This document shows, piece after piece, positions 51,970 to 60,995 of a stretch of DNA of 64,000 bases. Source of the DNA: Roseivirga thermotolerans (GTDB lineage Bacteria > Bacteroidota > Bacteroidia > Cytophagales > Cyclobacteriaceae); assembly GCF_014653175.1 (NCBI RefSeq), contig NZ_BNAG01000001.1, positions 62,001 through 126,000 on the forward strand. The letters run 5' to 3'. The notes under the pieces were generated by a model. That model ran no database searches, was not told the origin of the DNA, and worked only from the letters and a program-made list of their open reading frames with translations. How positions within the stretch are numbered: the first letter of the stretch is position 1; every line of letters starts with the position of its first letter. The translations under genes were made by a program, and so were the position numbers.

Positions 51970-52587
51970 CTAAATCAGATTGTTAGCGTAGGCAAACTTA
52001 ATGAGCCCCACAATGGAGTTGGTTTTGGTTTTTCGGAAAATATTCTTTCTGTGCGTTTCAACCGTTCGTTCGCTAATAAACAGTTCTTCGGCAATGTTTT
52101 TATTAGAATATTCTTTGGCTATAAGTTGAAGAATTTCGCGCTCTCTGGAGGTAAGGAGTTTGCCTTCATCGGGTTCATAAAGGCTCTTCACCAACATGGC
52201 ATTGATGTCGCTGGAAAGATACATTTTACCGGCCCTTACGGAGTATATGGCTTCTAGCAACTCTGCCTTTGTATCTTTTTTGAGCACATAGCCGTTTATG
52301 CCCTCTTTCAAAATCTCTTTAACCAGATGCGACTCATCGTGCATACTGAGCACAATGAAACGGGTTTCCGGCAGAATACGCTTTACTTTCTGAACGAGAG
52401 AAAGGCCATCGTCTTCCCCCAAATTGTAGTCAGTAATTACCAGTTCGGGTTTGTGCTTGTCTATAGACCGGATGGCATCGGGCAGGTTATCAACAGCATC
52501 GACCACGGTGAGCATATCATCTTCCTGAATCAGCTTCTTAAGCCCATCCAGTAAAATGGAATGATCATCGACAAGGACTATTTTCAT
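51970..52587 (-). CDS. NarL/FixJ-type response regulator
   Basis: A 205-residue protein. N-terminal receiver domain with the acidic pocket VDDHSI and phospho-acceptor Asp53 (ITDYNLG), Thr/Ser in VLSMHD and Lys in VLKKDT; C-terminal LuxR helix-turn-helix (LTSREREILQLIAKEYSNKN, ISERTVETHRKNIFRKT). ATG 52587 (MKIVLVDDHS) was chosen over 52635 because the receiver fold starts there. It is paired with the sensor kinase gene 88 bases upstream. Likely targets include the dyad-element genes beside it (inference). Confidence 0.93.
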   Translation of the reverse strand: MKIVLVDDHSILLDGLKKLIQEDDMLTVVDAVDNLPDAIRSIDKHKPELVITDYNLGEDDGLSLVQKVKRILPETRFIVLSMHDESHLVKEILKEGINGYVLKKDTKAELLEAIYSVRAGKMYLSSDINAMLVKSLYEPDEGKLLTSREREILQLIAKEYSNKNIAEELFISERTVETHRKNIFRKTKTNSIVGLIKFAYANNLI

Positions 52588-52675
52588 TTTATTTGTTAAT
52601 TCTACCTTGCCTGTAAAACCGGTTAGCCATTTCATGCCTGCAAGGTATTTACCCTAATCTATCAAAAATATCCGA

Positions 52676-54961
52676 TTAAGAGGTCAATTGCTTCTCCGTG
52701 CTGGTGGGTATGTCCGAATGCTTTTTACGGGTTTCAACAACAACCGTCATCATAGTACCCCGAACTCCCGGACGAGAATCTATATCGAATTCACCCTTAA
52801 TTTGATTAAGCCTGGTTTGAATGTTTTTCCAGCCATTACCACTTCCCCGGTAGAATATCTGAGGGTCGAAACCATTGCCATTGTCTTCTACAGTAAGCGT
52901 CACCTCACCATCTTGGTGAATGAGCTGAATAGTAATGTGGTCGGCCTGAGCATATTTCAGAATATTGTTTACCCATTCCTGGGTAATTCTAAACAGCGAT
53001 ATTTCTACCAATTCATTGAGCCGTTCGTTATTGGCAAACACAAGCACCTCGCAATTTACCTGATCGGTCTGATTGAGCCTGGAGCCAAACTCCTTTAATG
53101 CCGGCATTAAGCCTCTCTTTACCAGGGTTTGGGGCATAAGGTCGAAGCATATATTGCGTAACTCGGCATACATTTCGTTAATTACAGACTCGCCATTTTT
53201 AAAGACTTCGTAACGCTTTTCTGCCTCTTTGGCAGAGGTTTCATTTAGCTGAGACAGGTTTAGCTTGAGGACCGAAATGAGCTGACCGAAACCATCGTGT
53301 AAATCACGGGCAAAGCGGTTTCTTTCCTTCTCCTGAGACGCAATTACTGCGTTAATCTCTGCCTCTCTTAACTTTAGCTTGGTCTCTTGCTCCAACAGAG
53401 CTTTTTCTTTCTGCGATCGGTTGCGAACGAGCAGTACAATAACAACCAGCAGAACGGCCATTATTATCAAACTAACGATAACAATCTGATTGCGCTGCAA
53501 TTCTACATCTTGCTGCATAAGTCGGGCGTTTTGCAGGGCTATTTGTTGTTCTTTCTTTTCGGTTTCGTAGCCAATGTTTAGGTCTGCCACGGTGGCCAAA
53601 TGCTCCCGGTTGAGCAGCGAGTCTTTGGCTATATTCATTTTTTCCAGGTAGTTGAGGGCGGCTTTGTATTGGTTGCCAGATTTATAAAACTCATAGAGTG
53701 CTCCATAGGCTCGTTCCCTGTCGCCCAACTCGTTAATTTCTTCGGCCAACTTTAGGCCTGACAGCAGGTTTTCTTCAGCCTTAGCTCTGTTTCCCATGCT
53801 CTGGTAGGCTTCTCCCAGTCCCACATAAACAGCCGATAGGCCCGACCGCTCCCCCATGGCGGTCTTCAGCTCCCTGGCGCTCTCCAGGTATTCAATGGCT
53901 TTGTGGTAGTCTCCTTTATCGGCATAGATCGACCCTAAGTTATTGTGGCTAATGGACAGCAGGTAATTGCTCTGAGCCTGCCTGGCGTTGTCAGCTCCCA
54001 GCGAATAATAGTGCAGGGCAGAGTCGGCATCGGTATAGACTTTTTCGTGTACGACCCCAACGCCATTGTAGGCAAAGGCCAATAGCTGAGGGTTAGGATC
54101 GGTCTTCAGTAAAATATTGAGGCTTTGCCGATAGCCCGCTTCTGCATCATCCCAATTGTCCAGCTCAACCGCCACCGTTGCCATGTTAATGAGCGCGTAG
54201 GTCATCATCACATTGAGCCCGAGTTTTTCATAGGCCTTGAGAGAACTCTGAAAACTGAGATAGGCCGAATCAAGGTCGCCTTTATTGGTCAACAAGTTGC
54301 CTTTGTTGAGGTAAGAGTCGGCCATGGAGCGCTCCATACCCAGTTCTTCATAAATTTTAATACTCCTATCAATGAGTTGTGCCGCCCTGGCATAGTCGGC
54401 TGTTCGCTGATATATTATGGAGAGGTTGTTCATTGAAACAGCTTGAGAGGGCAAGTCATTGGCCTCTACCCGCTTGGCCAGGGCCAATTCATTGTAGTAA
54501 ATGGCGCTGTCGAACTGATTGCGATTATTGAAAATACTACCAAAAGTATTGTAGATATCAGAAGTGACCAGTGCATCGTCCAACCCTTCGGCATGGGTCA
54601 GAGCTTGCCGCGCATAGCTGGTGGCCGAATCGAACTCGAACCTGTTTTTTAAACCCCAGGCTACCTGATTCAGGGATAAGGCCTTGTTTTTATCGGACTG
54701 TGAAAGCTCAACGGCTTGCCGGGCCCATTGCAAGGCTTCAGACTTATCGGCCGCAGATTTCGATAGCTGCAAAAGTATTGCCACCCGATCCTCTCCTTTG
54801 GCACTTTTCAGTGCTCGTTCCAGACTATCGGTAAAGGAGGTTTGTGCCTGAAGATCCTGAAACAAAAAAATAGCTAACAACAGGTATGCAAAAGTGAGCG
54901 GAAAGGTTCTTTTTTTCAAAAGGATTGGTTTGAAGTTGTTTTGAAAATAGCAAAAAGACAC
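52676..54961 (-). CDS. TPR-containing sensor histidine kinase (NarX-like, HisKA_3)
   Basis: A 761-residue kinase. A signal peptide-like start (LLLAIFLFQDLQAQ), then about ten TPR units (~50-430; repeated A-x2-YNNLGS/ GxVYxNxG), one membrane helix (~480-502; IVIVSLIIMAVLLVVIVLLV), a coiled coil, HisKA_3 with RDLHDGFGQLISVL (phospho-His ~554) and a HATPase domain (NNILKYAQA, DNGNGFDPQ, GNGWKNIQTRL). The TPRs lie in the periplasm. The annotated start is GTG at 54961; a TTG at 54919 (LKKRTFPLTF) is also plausible. Ligand unknown. Confidence 0.9.
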   Translation of the reverse strand: MSFCYFQNNFKPILLKKRTFPLTFAYLLLAIFLFQDLQAQTSFTDSLERALKSAKGEDRVAILLQLSKSAADKSEALQWARQAVELSQSDKNKALSLNQVAWGLKNRFEFDSATSYARQALTHAEGLDDALVTSDIYNTFGSIFNNRNQFDSAIYYNELALAKRVEANDLPSQAVSMNNLSIIYQRTADYARAAQLIDRSIKIYEELGMERSMADSYLNKGNLLTNKGDLDSAYLSFQSSLKAYEKLGLNVMMTYALINMATVAVELDNWDDAEAGYRQSLNILLKTDPNPQLLAFAYNGVGVVHEKVYTDADSALHYYSLGADNARQAQSNYLLSISHNNLGSIYADKGDYHKAIEYLESARELKTAMGERSGLSAVYVGLGEAYQSMGNRAKAEENLLSGLKLAEEINELGDRERAYGALYEFYKSGNQYKAALNYLEKMNIAKDSLLNREHLATVADLNIGYETEKKEQQIALQNARLMQQDVELQRNQIVIVSLIIMAVLLVVIVLLVRNRSQKEKALLEQETKLKLREAEINAVIASQEKERNRFARDLHDGFGQLISVLKLNLSQLNETSAKEAEKRYEVFKNGESVINEMYAELRNICFDLMPQTLVKRGLMPALKEFGSRLNQTDQVNCEVLVFANNERLNELVEISLFRITQEWVNNILKYAQADHITIQLIHQDGEVTLTVEDNGNGFDPQIFYRGSGNGWKNIQTRLNQIKGEFDIDSRPGVRGTMMTVVVETRKKHSDIPTSTEKQLTS

Positions 54962-55040
54962 AAAAGATGCTCAAATAAAATTGCGGCTTCTCAACAACCA
55001 TTGGGACCGATGCCGGCAGAGGACGGTTCTCCACGGGCAT

Positions 55041-55082
55041 AAAAAAAGCAGGAATTAAGACTGATGGTCCTAACTCCTGCTT
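55041..55082 (-). terminator. Rho-independent terminator after the small membrane protein gene
   Basis: Minus strand: AAGCAGGA stem with TCCTGCTT, followed by seven T residues. The loop region contains partial extra pairing. It lies just downstream of the stop at 55102. Confidence 0.8.
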
Positions 55083-55101
55083 CATTCAAATCTATACACA
55101 A

Positions 55102-55308
55102 CTAGTCCGGTTCGGCAACCCGAAGGGTTCTATCCTTGAGGGGTGTTGAATCGTCTGTATGTTTTACCAGCTCGGAAGAGTGTCCTTTGCTTTCCAACGT
55201 TTCCGGCTTGTTCGAATATTTTAAGAACAGGCCATAACCGAAGGCTATTAGCGCAAGTGTAACACTCACGATGTGAAAAATTCTGCGACTTTTGGTTGAA
55301 GACAGCAT
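55102..55308 (-). CDS. Small single-pass membrane protein
   Basis: A 68-residue protein: basic N-terminus (SSTKSRRIFH), one hydrophobic helix (VSVTLALIAFGYGLFL) and a hydrophilic, acidic tail (EPD end). No family recognised. It stands alone between the sensor kinase and ornithine aminotransferase genes and is followed by a good terminator, which supports it as a real gene. Confidence 0.6.
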   Translation of the reverse strand: MLSSTKSRRIFHIVSVTLALIAFGYGLFLKYSNKPETLESKGHSSELVKHTDDSTPLKDRTLRVAEPD

Positions 55309-55430
55309 AAAAATTAACTCTTACTGTGTGATAACGCACAAGTTAGTTACAACCCTACCTAAAAACTCATCTTTTTCCATAAAAGCTGGAAAAAATTTGA
55401 TAAGTGACACGATAGCTGGGTTTTGGTCAA

Positions 55431-56711
55431 CTACCGACCTTGCTTTTCGAACTCACGAATGGTCTTCTCTATGATATCGCAGCACTCATGTAGCTGTTCT
55501 TCTGTCATTACCAAAGGAGGGGCAAAACGAATGATGTTTCCATGAGTTGGCTTGGCCAACAAACCATTGTCTTTGAGCTTAACACAAATATCCCAGGCGG
55601 TAGAGCTGGATGGCTTGTCGTTGATCACAATGGCATTGAGTAAGCCTCTGCCTCTTACCAAAGTAACCAACTCTGTGGTTTCGATGAATTGATTCATCCG
55701 CTCTCTGAAAATCTCGCCAAGCTTTCTGGCATTTTGGGTAAGTTTTTCATCTCGAATTACCTCTAATGCGGCCATGGCTACTGCTCCGGCAACGGGGTTT
55801 CCGCCAAAAGTAGAGCCGTGGGTTCCGGGCGTTATAACTTCCATAATGTGGTCATCGGCCAGCACTGCCGACACTGGGTAGACGCCTCCGGAAATAGCCT
55901 TTCCTAATATGAGCATATCCGGACGAGCATAGCTTGATTTGCGCTCGCAATGCCCTGCACAGTCACACTCACCACAAACGGCCAGCAGAGAGCCTGTTCT
56001 ACCTATACCGGTCTGAATCTCATCGGCCATAAAGAGCACATTACTCTCTTTGCACAGTCTGGCTACCTCTTTCATAAAGTCAGTGGCCGGCACATTTACT
56101 CCGGCTTCTCCCTGAATTGGCTCTATGAGCACCCCAACCACATTGTCTATTTTCAGAGCTTCTTCCAAAGCAGCCGTATCGTTGTAAGGTATTTTAATGA
56201 ACCCTTCAGTAAAAGGTCCAAAGTTTCTTCTGGCGTCCTGATCGCTACTAAATGAGATAATGGTAGTGGTACGGCCATGAAAGTTTTGGTCGAAGACTAT
56301 GATTTTACTCTCGTTTTCTTCTACTCCCTTCTTCTCGTACCCCCACTTTCGGGCAATTTTTATGGCTGTTTCTACAGCTTCGGCTCCGGTGTTCATTGGC
56401 AACACCTTATCGAAGCCAAAATACTCGGTCACAAAGCGTTCGTATGGTCCCAGTACATCATTGTAAAAAGCTCTGGACGTAAGGGTAAGCTGTTCGGCCT
56501 GCTCTTTGAGAGCTCCAACAATTCGGGGATGGCAATGCCCCTGATTTACCGCACTATAGGCCGACAGAAAATCGTAGTATTTCTTTCCCTCTACATCCCA
56601 CATGAAAACGCCATCGCCCTTAGACAACACCACCGGTAGCGGGTGGTAGTTATGAGCTCCGTGCTTATTTTCTAATGCGATTGCTTCTTTGCTAGATTGT
56701 ACCAATTCCAT
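55431..56711 (-). CDS. rocD: Ornithine-oxo-acid transaminase
   Basis: A 426-residue class III PLP aminotransferase. Substrate and PLP motifs: YNTGAEAVETAIK-type MNTGAEAVETAIKIARKWGY, FDQNFHGRTTT, FMADEIQTGIGRTG (Asp to pyridine N) and LGKAISGGVYPVSAV with the Schiff-base lysine; HGSTFGGNPVA follows. Ornithine plus 2-oxoglutarate to glutamate semialdehyde. An unusual insert with four cysteines (CGECDCAGHC) interrupts the region before the PLP lysine. ATG 56711 is preferred over 56801 because the family N-terminus is there and a -7 core lies upstream. Confidence 0.92.
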   Translation of the reverse strand: MELVQSSKEAIALENKHGAHNYHPLPVVLSKGDGVFMWDVEGKKYYDFLSAYSAVNQGHCHPRIVGALKEQAEQLTLTSRAFYNDVLGPYERFVTEYFGFDKVLPMNTGAEAVETAIKIARKWGYEKKGVEENESKIIVFDQNFHGRTTTIISFSSDQDARRNFGPFTEGFIKIPYNDTAALEEALKIDNVVGVLIEPIQGEAGVNVPATDFMKEVARLCKESNVLFMADEIQTGIGRTGSLLAVCGECDCAGHCERKSSYARPDMLILGKAISGGVYPVSAVLADDHIMEVITPGTHGSTFGGNPVAGAVAMAALEVIRDEKLTQNARKLGEIFRERMNQFIETTELVTLVRGRGLLNAIVINDKPSSSTAWDICVKLKDNGLLAKPTHGNIIRFAPPLVMTEEQLHECCDIIEKTIREFEKQGR

Positions 56712-56762
56712 ATTGTTTACTTTAACTTTGTTTCTGTTTTCCTCCAAACAAATTTCCTGAAC

Positions 56763-56770
56763 CAAAGGTA
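56763..56770 (-). promoter_or_regulatory. -7 element (TACCTTTG) for rocD
   Basis: Minus strand TACCTTTGG, exact consensus, about 50 bases before the rocD ATG. Confidence 0.5.
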
Positions 56771-56794
56771 TCAAAATCATTGCAGCCTTAAAAC

Positions 56795-56956
56795 ATGACA
56801 AAGCAGAGAAAGGAACAACGTACTTTTGCCAGTAAAACGGAAGATTACTACATTGACAAAAATGGGTTGTTGGTATTTACTGAGCACTACCTGAAAAAGC
56901 GCGGCTATTGCTGCCAAAACGGATGCCGACATTGCCCCTATGGCTTTAAAAAATGA
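56795..56956 (+). CDS. DUF5522 family small cysteine-rich protein
   Basis: A 53-residue protein: basic start, DYYIDKNGLLVFTEHYL, then KKRGYCCQNGCRHCPYGF, the DUF5522 signature with four cysteines (CC, C, C) that look like a metal or Fe-S site. Function unknown. It diverges from rocD and its stop overlaps the ATG of the PH-domain gene (ATGA), so it is co-translated with it. Confidence 0.85.
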   Translation: MTKQRKEQRTFASKTEDYYIDKNGLLVFTEHYLKKRGYCCQNGCRHCPYGFKK

Positions 56957-57492
56957 CAGACACTTTTCAGAACCTATCCGTCAATATCTCTGAATTACCG
57001 GAGGTAAAACATTCAACTTTTTTTGGCATTGAGCAAAAGTACCTGTCGGTGACGCTCATTGTTACGGGGGTTACTTTTTTGGTACTTATGGTTGGTGCGG
57101 GGTGCATCGTCTATTTCAGCGATGAAATAGACAATGGCCTTACCGAATTTGGCCTGGCTCTGGGTCCGCTGCTCTTACTCTGGATCGGTAGCAGTCTGTA
57201 CTCCATCAAGGCCTTTGCCAGAAAACGCTATAGCCTGCGAGAAAAAGACATCATTTATTGCAAGGGTCTGCTATGGCGCAAGCGCACCTCTGTTCCCTTC
57301 AACCGCATTCAACATGCCGAAATAAAGCAGGGACCCATTGAACGAATTTTCCACCTGCATAGCCTAAAGGTATTTACAGCCGGGGGCGATAGCAGCGATT
57401 TGGTAATTCCCGGGCTCAAAGAAGAAAATGCTCAGAAAATAAAAGAATATATAATGGGTAAAACCGCACTAGATGGAGTCGATCAGCAGTAA
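56953..57492 (+). CDS. PH domain-containing membrane protein (YdbS-like)
   Basis: A 179-residue protein with two membrane helices (~33-55, ~70-90) and a bacterial PH (bPH2) domain (~95-170; SLREKDIIYCKGLLWRKRTS, PFNRIQHAEIKQGPIERIF). These form pairs with YdbT-like proteins of unknown role, often in the membrane. Start overlaps the DUF5522 stop by four bases and the end overlaps the next gene by 20 bases. Confidence 0.85.
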   Translation: MTDTFQNLSVNISELPEVKHSTFFGIEQKYLSVTLIVTGVTFLVLMVGAGCIVYFSDEIDNGLTEFGLALGPLLLLWIGSSLYSIKAFARKRYSLREKDIIYCKGLLWRKRTSVPFNRIQHAEIKQGPIERIFHLHSLKVFTAGGDSSDLVIPGLKEENAQKIKEYIMGKTALDGVDQQ

Positions 57493-58990
57493 ATATGCTT
57501 CGCCCACCAGGCAATCGAGGGTAGCCATTGGTATTATTCTTATCAAGTTTATTCGCTTTACCTTGCGATCTTTCTGGCCATTGGTGCTCAGCCTTTTTAT
57601 TGGCCGAAAGGCCGGCAACTCCTTTGAGGAGGTAATTGGCTACGTAGCATTGGGCATTGCCGCACTCAACCTTCTTGGTTCTGTACTTACCTATTTCAGG
57701 TTCTATTTTCATATCGAAGGAGGAGCCTTTATTATCGACAAAGGGGTGCTTAAAAAAACCAAGACCAACATTCCCTTTGAGCGCATTCAAACCATCAACT
57801 TACAGCAAAACCTGTTGCATCAGATGTTTGGCGTAGTGAGCCTTGAGATTGATACGGCCGGAGCCAAAAAATCTGAACTGACCATAGATGCGCTTCGAAA
57901 AGAAGATGCCGAAGCTTTGCGCAAGTATATACTGGAAGAGCGAGAGCAACTGGTAGACAAAACAAGCCAGGAGAGTGCCCAGGTAACTACTGCCGAAAGA
58001 GAAGAGGAAGTAGAAGAAACTATTCTGAGCCTTTCGATAACAGACCTTTTTAAAGTTGGTGTGAGCCAGAACCATTTGAAGTCGATGGCCATACTCTTTG
58101 CCTTTGTTTTTTCTACCCTCAACGAATTGACCGATGATGTGGAGGACCTGGTGAGGGAACAGCTTTCGGGTTTTGAAGAATACGTGGTCACCAATAGCTG
58201 GATTGTCTTTTTGGGGTCGGTTATTATTGTGGCCATAATTGCCTTCCTTTATTCACTCATCAATACCGTGCTCAAGAACTTTGAGCTAAAGCTTTCTACC
58301 CGTAAGCGAGGTCTGAAACTAGTAAGAGGCCTTTTCAACAGGGAAGAAATAAGCATTAATCGTTCTAAGGTGCAAACCATTAGCTGGTCCGACAACCCAT
58401 TGCGCAAAGCATTTAAAATGTTCACTCTGGAGATTGAGCAAGCCAGTAGTGCTCAGGCCGACCAGTTAAAGGCTAAAATTAAAATTCCGGGTTGCTACCA
58501 CCAGCAAGTAAAACATGTGGTTCAAATGGTTTTTCCTTTCGATATAAGCAGCGAACACGAAAAACACCGGGTGAGTCACCTGCTCAGGTATAGGTTATGG
58601 CTTACGGTTAGTCTATTGCCGGCACTGGTCGTTATACTGCCAGCCTATTACTTCTGGAACCCCAATGCGCTTTGGTTGCTGCTTTGGATTCCTACCTCCC
58701 TGCTGGCCATAGAACTCTACTATCGTAAACGCTCTTTTGAACTCACAGCTGAAATGTTGAGAAATAACAAAGGTACATTTGGCAACACCCACGAGATCAT
58801 TCAGCTTTACAAAGTACAGGCGGTAATTATTAAACAAAGCTGGTATCAGCGAAGAAAGAATTTGGCCACCGTAGAGCTAAGTACTGCAGCCGGAGACATT
58901 AGTATTCCGTTTATAGCCATGGAAAAAGCGGAGGCATTGGAGAATTATGTGCTCTATAAGGTAGAGAGCAGTACAGAAAAGTGGATGTAA
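57473..58990 (+). CDS. PH domain-containing membrane protein (YdbT-like)
   Basis: A 505-residue multi-pass membrane protein with three bPH2 units (first near 85-145, KTNIPFERIQTINLQQNLLH; second near 285-350, ISINRSKVQTISWSDN; third near 425-500). Helix pairs separate them. It overlaps the 179-residue YdbS-like protein by 20 bases; the two are expected to form a complex. Function unknown in this family. Confidence 0.85.
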   Translation: MESISSKYASPTRQSRVAIGIILIKFIRFTLRSFWPLVLSLFIGRKAGNSFEEVIGYVALGIAALNLLGSVLTYFRFYFHIEGGAFIIDKGVLKKTKTNIPFERIQTINLQQNLLHQMFGVVSLEIDTAGAKKSELTIDALRKEDAEALRKYILEEREQLVDKTSQESAQVTTAEREEEVEETILSLSITDLFKVGVSQNHLKSMAILFAFVFSTLNELTDDVEDLVREQLSGFEEYVVTNSWIVFLGSVIIVAIIAFLYSLINTVLKNFELKLSTRKRGLKLVRGLFNREEISINRSKVQTISWSDNPLRKAFKMFTLEIEQASSAQADQLKAKIKIPGCYHQQVKHVVQMVFPFDISSEHEKHRVSHLLRYRLWLTVSLLPALVVILPAYYFWNPNALWLLLWIPTSLLAIELYYRKRSFELTAEMLRNNKGTFGNTHEIIQLYKVQAVIIKQSWYQRRKNLATVELSTAAGDISIPFIAMEKAEALENYVLYKVESSTEKWM

Positions 58991-59152
58991 GCCACTTGTA
59001 CTTGGGGCCAAAAATGCACTGTACAGCCTCTGGAAGGCTTCAATACCTTAGAGTTTATTTAGACCGGGAGATTTTTTAAAGATTGTTGGCAGTTTTAGGA
59101 ATAATTCAGATATTTGCAGTCCGTTTAGAAAAAGCGGATAATTCACTAAGTT

Positions 59153-59392
59153 ATGGCAAGAGTTTGTGACATCACAGGAAAGAGAGTTCAGGTAGGAAAC
59201 AACGTTTCTCACGCTAACAATAAAACCAAAAGGAAATTCTATCCTAACCTTCAAAAGAAGAGGTTCTATATTCCGGAAGAAGACAAATGGATTACTTTGA
59301 AAGTATCTACTTCGGCAATCAGAACCATCAATAAAAATGGTATTTCCGCTGTTCTAAAAAAAGCAAGACAAAACGGCAACATTTTAGTATAA
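59153..59392 (+). CDS. rpmB: 50S ribosomal protein L28
   Basis: A 79-residue protein with the L28 signature [20 protein letters not shown] and [16 protein letters not shown], no Zn cysteines. A -7-like GATATTTGC lies ~35 bases upstream. In other Bacteroidota rpmB is often followed by rpmG (L33) and a DUF4295 gene; here the next gene is an aminopeptidase. Confidence 0.97.
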   Translation: MARVCDITGKRVQVGNNVSHANNKTKRKFYPNLQKKRFYIPEEDKWITLKVSTSAIRTINKNGISAVLKKARQNGNILV

Positions 59393-59417
59393 TAGCGTCT
59401 CAGAACGTTATTATGCT

Positions 59418-60887
59418 ATGATTAGACCTAACAAAATATACGCAATCCTGATAGTATTTTTCCTGTCAGGATTTTTTGTTTCCAGGGCTCAGGAGAAGCC
59501 TACCGACTATCTTTCTACCGAGTTTCATAAAAACAGGCGCGATGAGCTACGCAAGCGCATGCCTAAAAACTCAGTGGCCGTATTTTTTGCTAATCCGGTG
59601 CGCAACCGCTCCAACGATGTAGACTATGTCTACCATCAGGACCCGAACCTTTACTACCTCACAGGCTACAAGGAACCTCATGCCGTGTTGCTCATTTTCT
59701 CAGAAAACCAGACGGATGAGGAAGGCAGCAGTTATAATGAGATATTTTTTGTTCAGCAGAAAAACCCAATGGCCGAAATGTGGACGGGCAGACGCCTGGG
59801 CGATAGCGGGGTAAAAGAACAACTAAAGATTGAGAACGCCTATAACGGCTCGGCCTTCAAAGACTACAACATAGACTTTGCAAAATTCGACAAAGTGTTG
59901 TTTTACGACTTTAAAAACGATGTGCGCGATAACCCAAACGATCAGGCAGACCTTTATAGCCTGATTGAGCAGTTCAAACAAAAGGCGGGCTACTCCAGCG
60001 GAACCAACTCTTTAGGCAGAGAGCCTCAGCGCAACAACCTGGATACCCGCAGCCTCAATAGCATTATGGCTTCATTGAGAGGCATTAAAACCCCCGAAGA
60101 AATTGAGCTCTTGAGAAAGGCCGTATTTATTTCGACCGTAGGCCAGGTAGAGGTAATGAAAGCCATGAGACCGGGCATGTCTGAAACAGAGGTACAGGGT
60201 ATACATGAATTCGTCTTTAAAAAATACGGCTCGGAATACGAAGGCTATCCATCCATTGTGGGAGCGGGAAACAACGGCTGCATTTTGCACTACATTGAGA
60301 ATCACAAGCCCCATATTGAAAGTACGGAAATGATATTGATGGACTTGGGGGCAGAATACCACGGCTATACGGCCGATGTAACCCGCACCATACCGGTTGA
60401 CGGTGAGTTTTCTCCTGAAGAAAAGGCCATATACGACCTCGTATATAAGGCACAAGAAGCGGCTATTCAGCGGTGCAAACCTGGGGTTAGCTTCGCAGAG
60501 CTTACCAAACTAACCAAAGATATTATAAACGAAGGCCTGGCCGAATTGGGCATTATAGCCAACCCCAGCAGCCCGCATCTCTACTTTCCGCATGGCCTAT
60601 CGCACCACATAGGGCTTGACGTACACGACCTTGGCCCCTACGATGTGCTGCGCGAAAACATGGCCATTACCATAGAGCCGGGCATCTACATTCCCGAAGG
60701 CAGCAAGTGCGACCCTAAGTGGTGGAACATAGCCGTGCGCATTGAAGACGATGTGCTTATAACCAAAGATGGTTTTGAACTGCTTTCGGCTTTTGCCCCA
60801 CGAACTACAGAAGAAATCGAGGCATTAATGAAGCAGTCGAGCCCGCTGGACGCCTTTAAGCTACCTGAGCTAAAAGGAGGTAAATAG
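59418..60887 (+). CDS. Secreted Xaa-Pro aminopeptidase (M24B)
   Basis: A 489-residue enzyme with a signal peptide (~1-24, ending SRAQE), then the creatinase-like N-domain and pita-bread domain. Metal ligands are visible in MDLGAEYHGYTADVTRTIP, GLSHHIGLDVHDLG, IEPGIYIPEG and VRIEDDVLI. It resembles the cytosolic enzyme at 20702-21991 but has the export signal and an extra loop with GSKCDPKWWNI before the last ligand. It cuts N-terminal residues before proline in the periplasm. It starts 25 bases after rpmB. Confidence 0.9.
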   Translation: MIRPNKIYAILIVFFLSGFFVSRAQEKPTDYLSTEFHKNRRDELRKRMPKNSVAVFFANPVRNRSNDVDYVYHQDPNLYYLTGYKEPHAVLLIFSENQTDEEGSSYNEIFFVQQKNPMAEMWTGRRLGDSGVKEQLKIENAYNGSAFKDYNIDFAKFDKVLFYDFKNDVRDNPNDQADLYSLIEQFKQKAGYSSGTNSLGREPQRNNLDTRSLNSIMASLRGIKTPEEIELLRKAVFISTVGQVEVMKAMRPGMSETEVQGIHEFVFKKYGSEYEGYPSIVGAGNNGCILHYIENHKPHIESTEMILMDLGAEYHGYTADVTRTIPVDGEFSPEEKAIYDLVYKAQEAAIQRCKPGVSFAELTKLTKDIINEGLAELGIIANPSSPHLYFPHGLSHHIGLDVHDLGPYDVLRENMAITIEPGIYIPEGSKCDPKWWNIAVRIEDDVLITKDGFELLSAFAPRTTEEIEALMKQSSPLDAFKLPELKGGK

Positions 60888-60895
60888 TTTAGCAA

Positions 60896-60995
60896 TAGGG
60901 TTACTGACTTAAACCGCATGGCATTAACATTTTGCCTCCATTTGTGTTTTCACAGTGCCCCTATAAGGCACTGTGAAAACACAGTTTGTGGCTTA
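60896..60995. repeat. Second copy of the inverted-repeat element, truncated
   Basis: Starts TAGGGTTACT(G)ACTTAA, then TTGCCTCCATTTGTGTTTTCAC and, after a hairpin, TTTGTGGCTT. The hairpin at 60943-60983 is a perfect 17-bp inverted repeat (TGTGTTTTCACAGTGCC / GGCACTGTGAAAACACA) with a 7-base loop. The far end seen in copy 1 (TAGTATGCTGG ... AGGGTTACTCA) is missing and is replaced by recombinase sequence. Confidence 0.6.
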
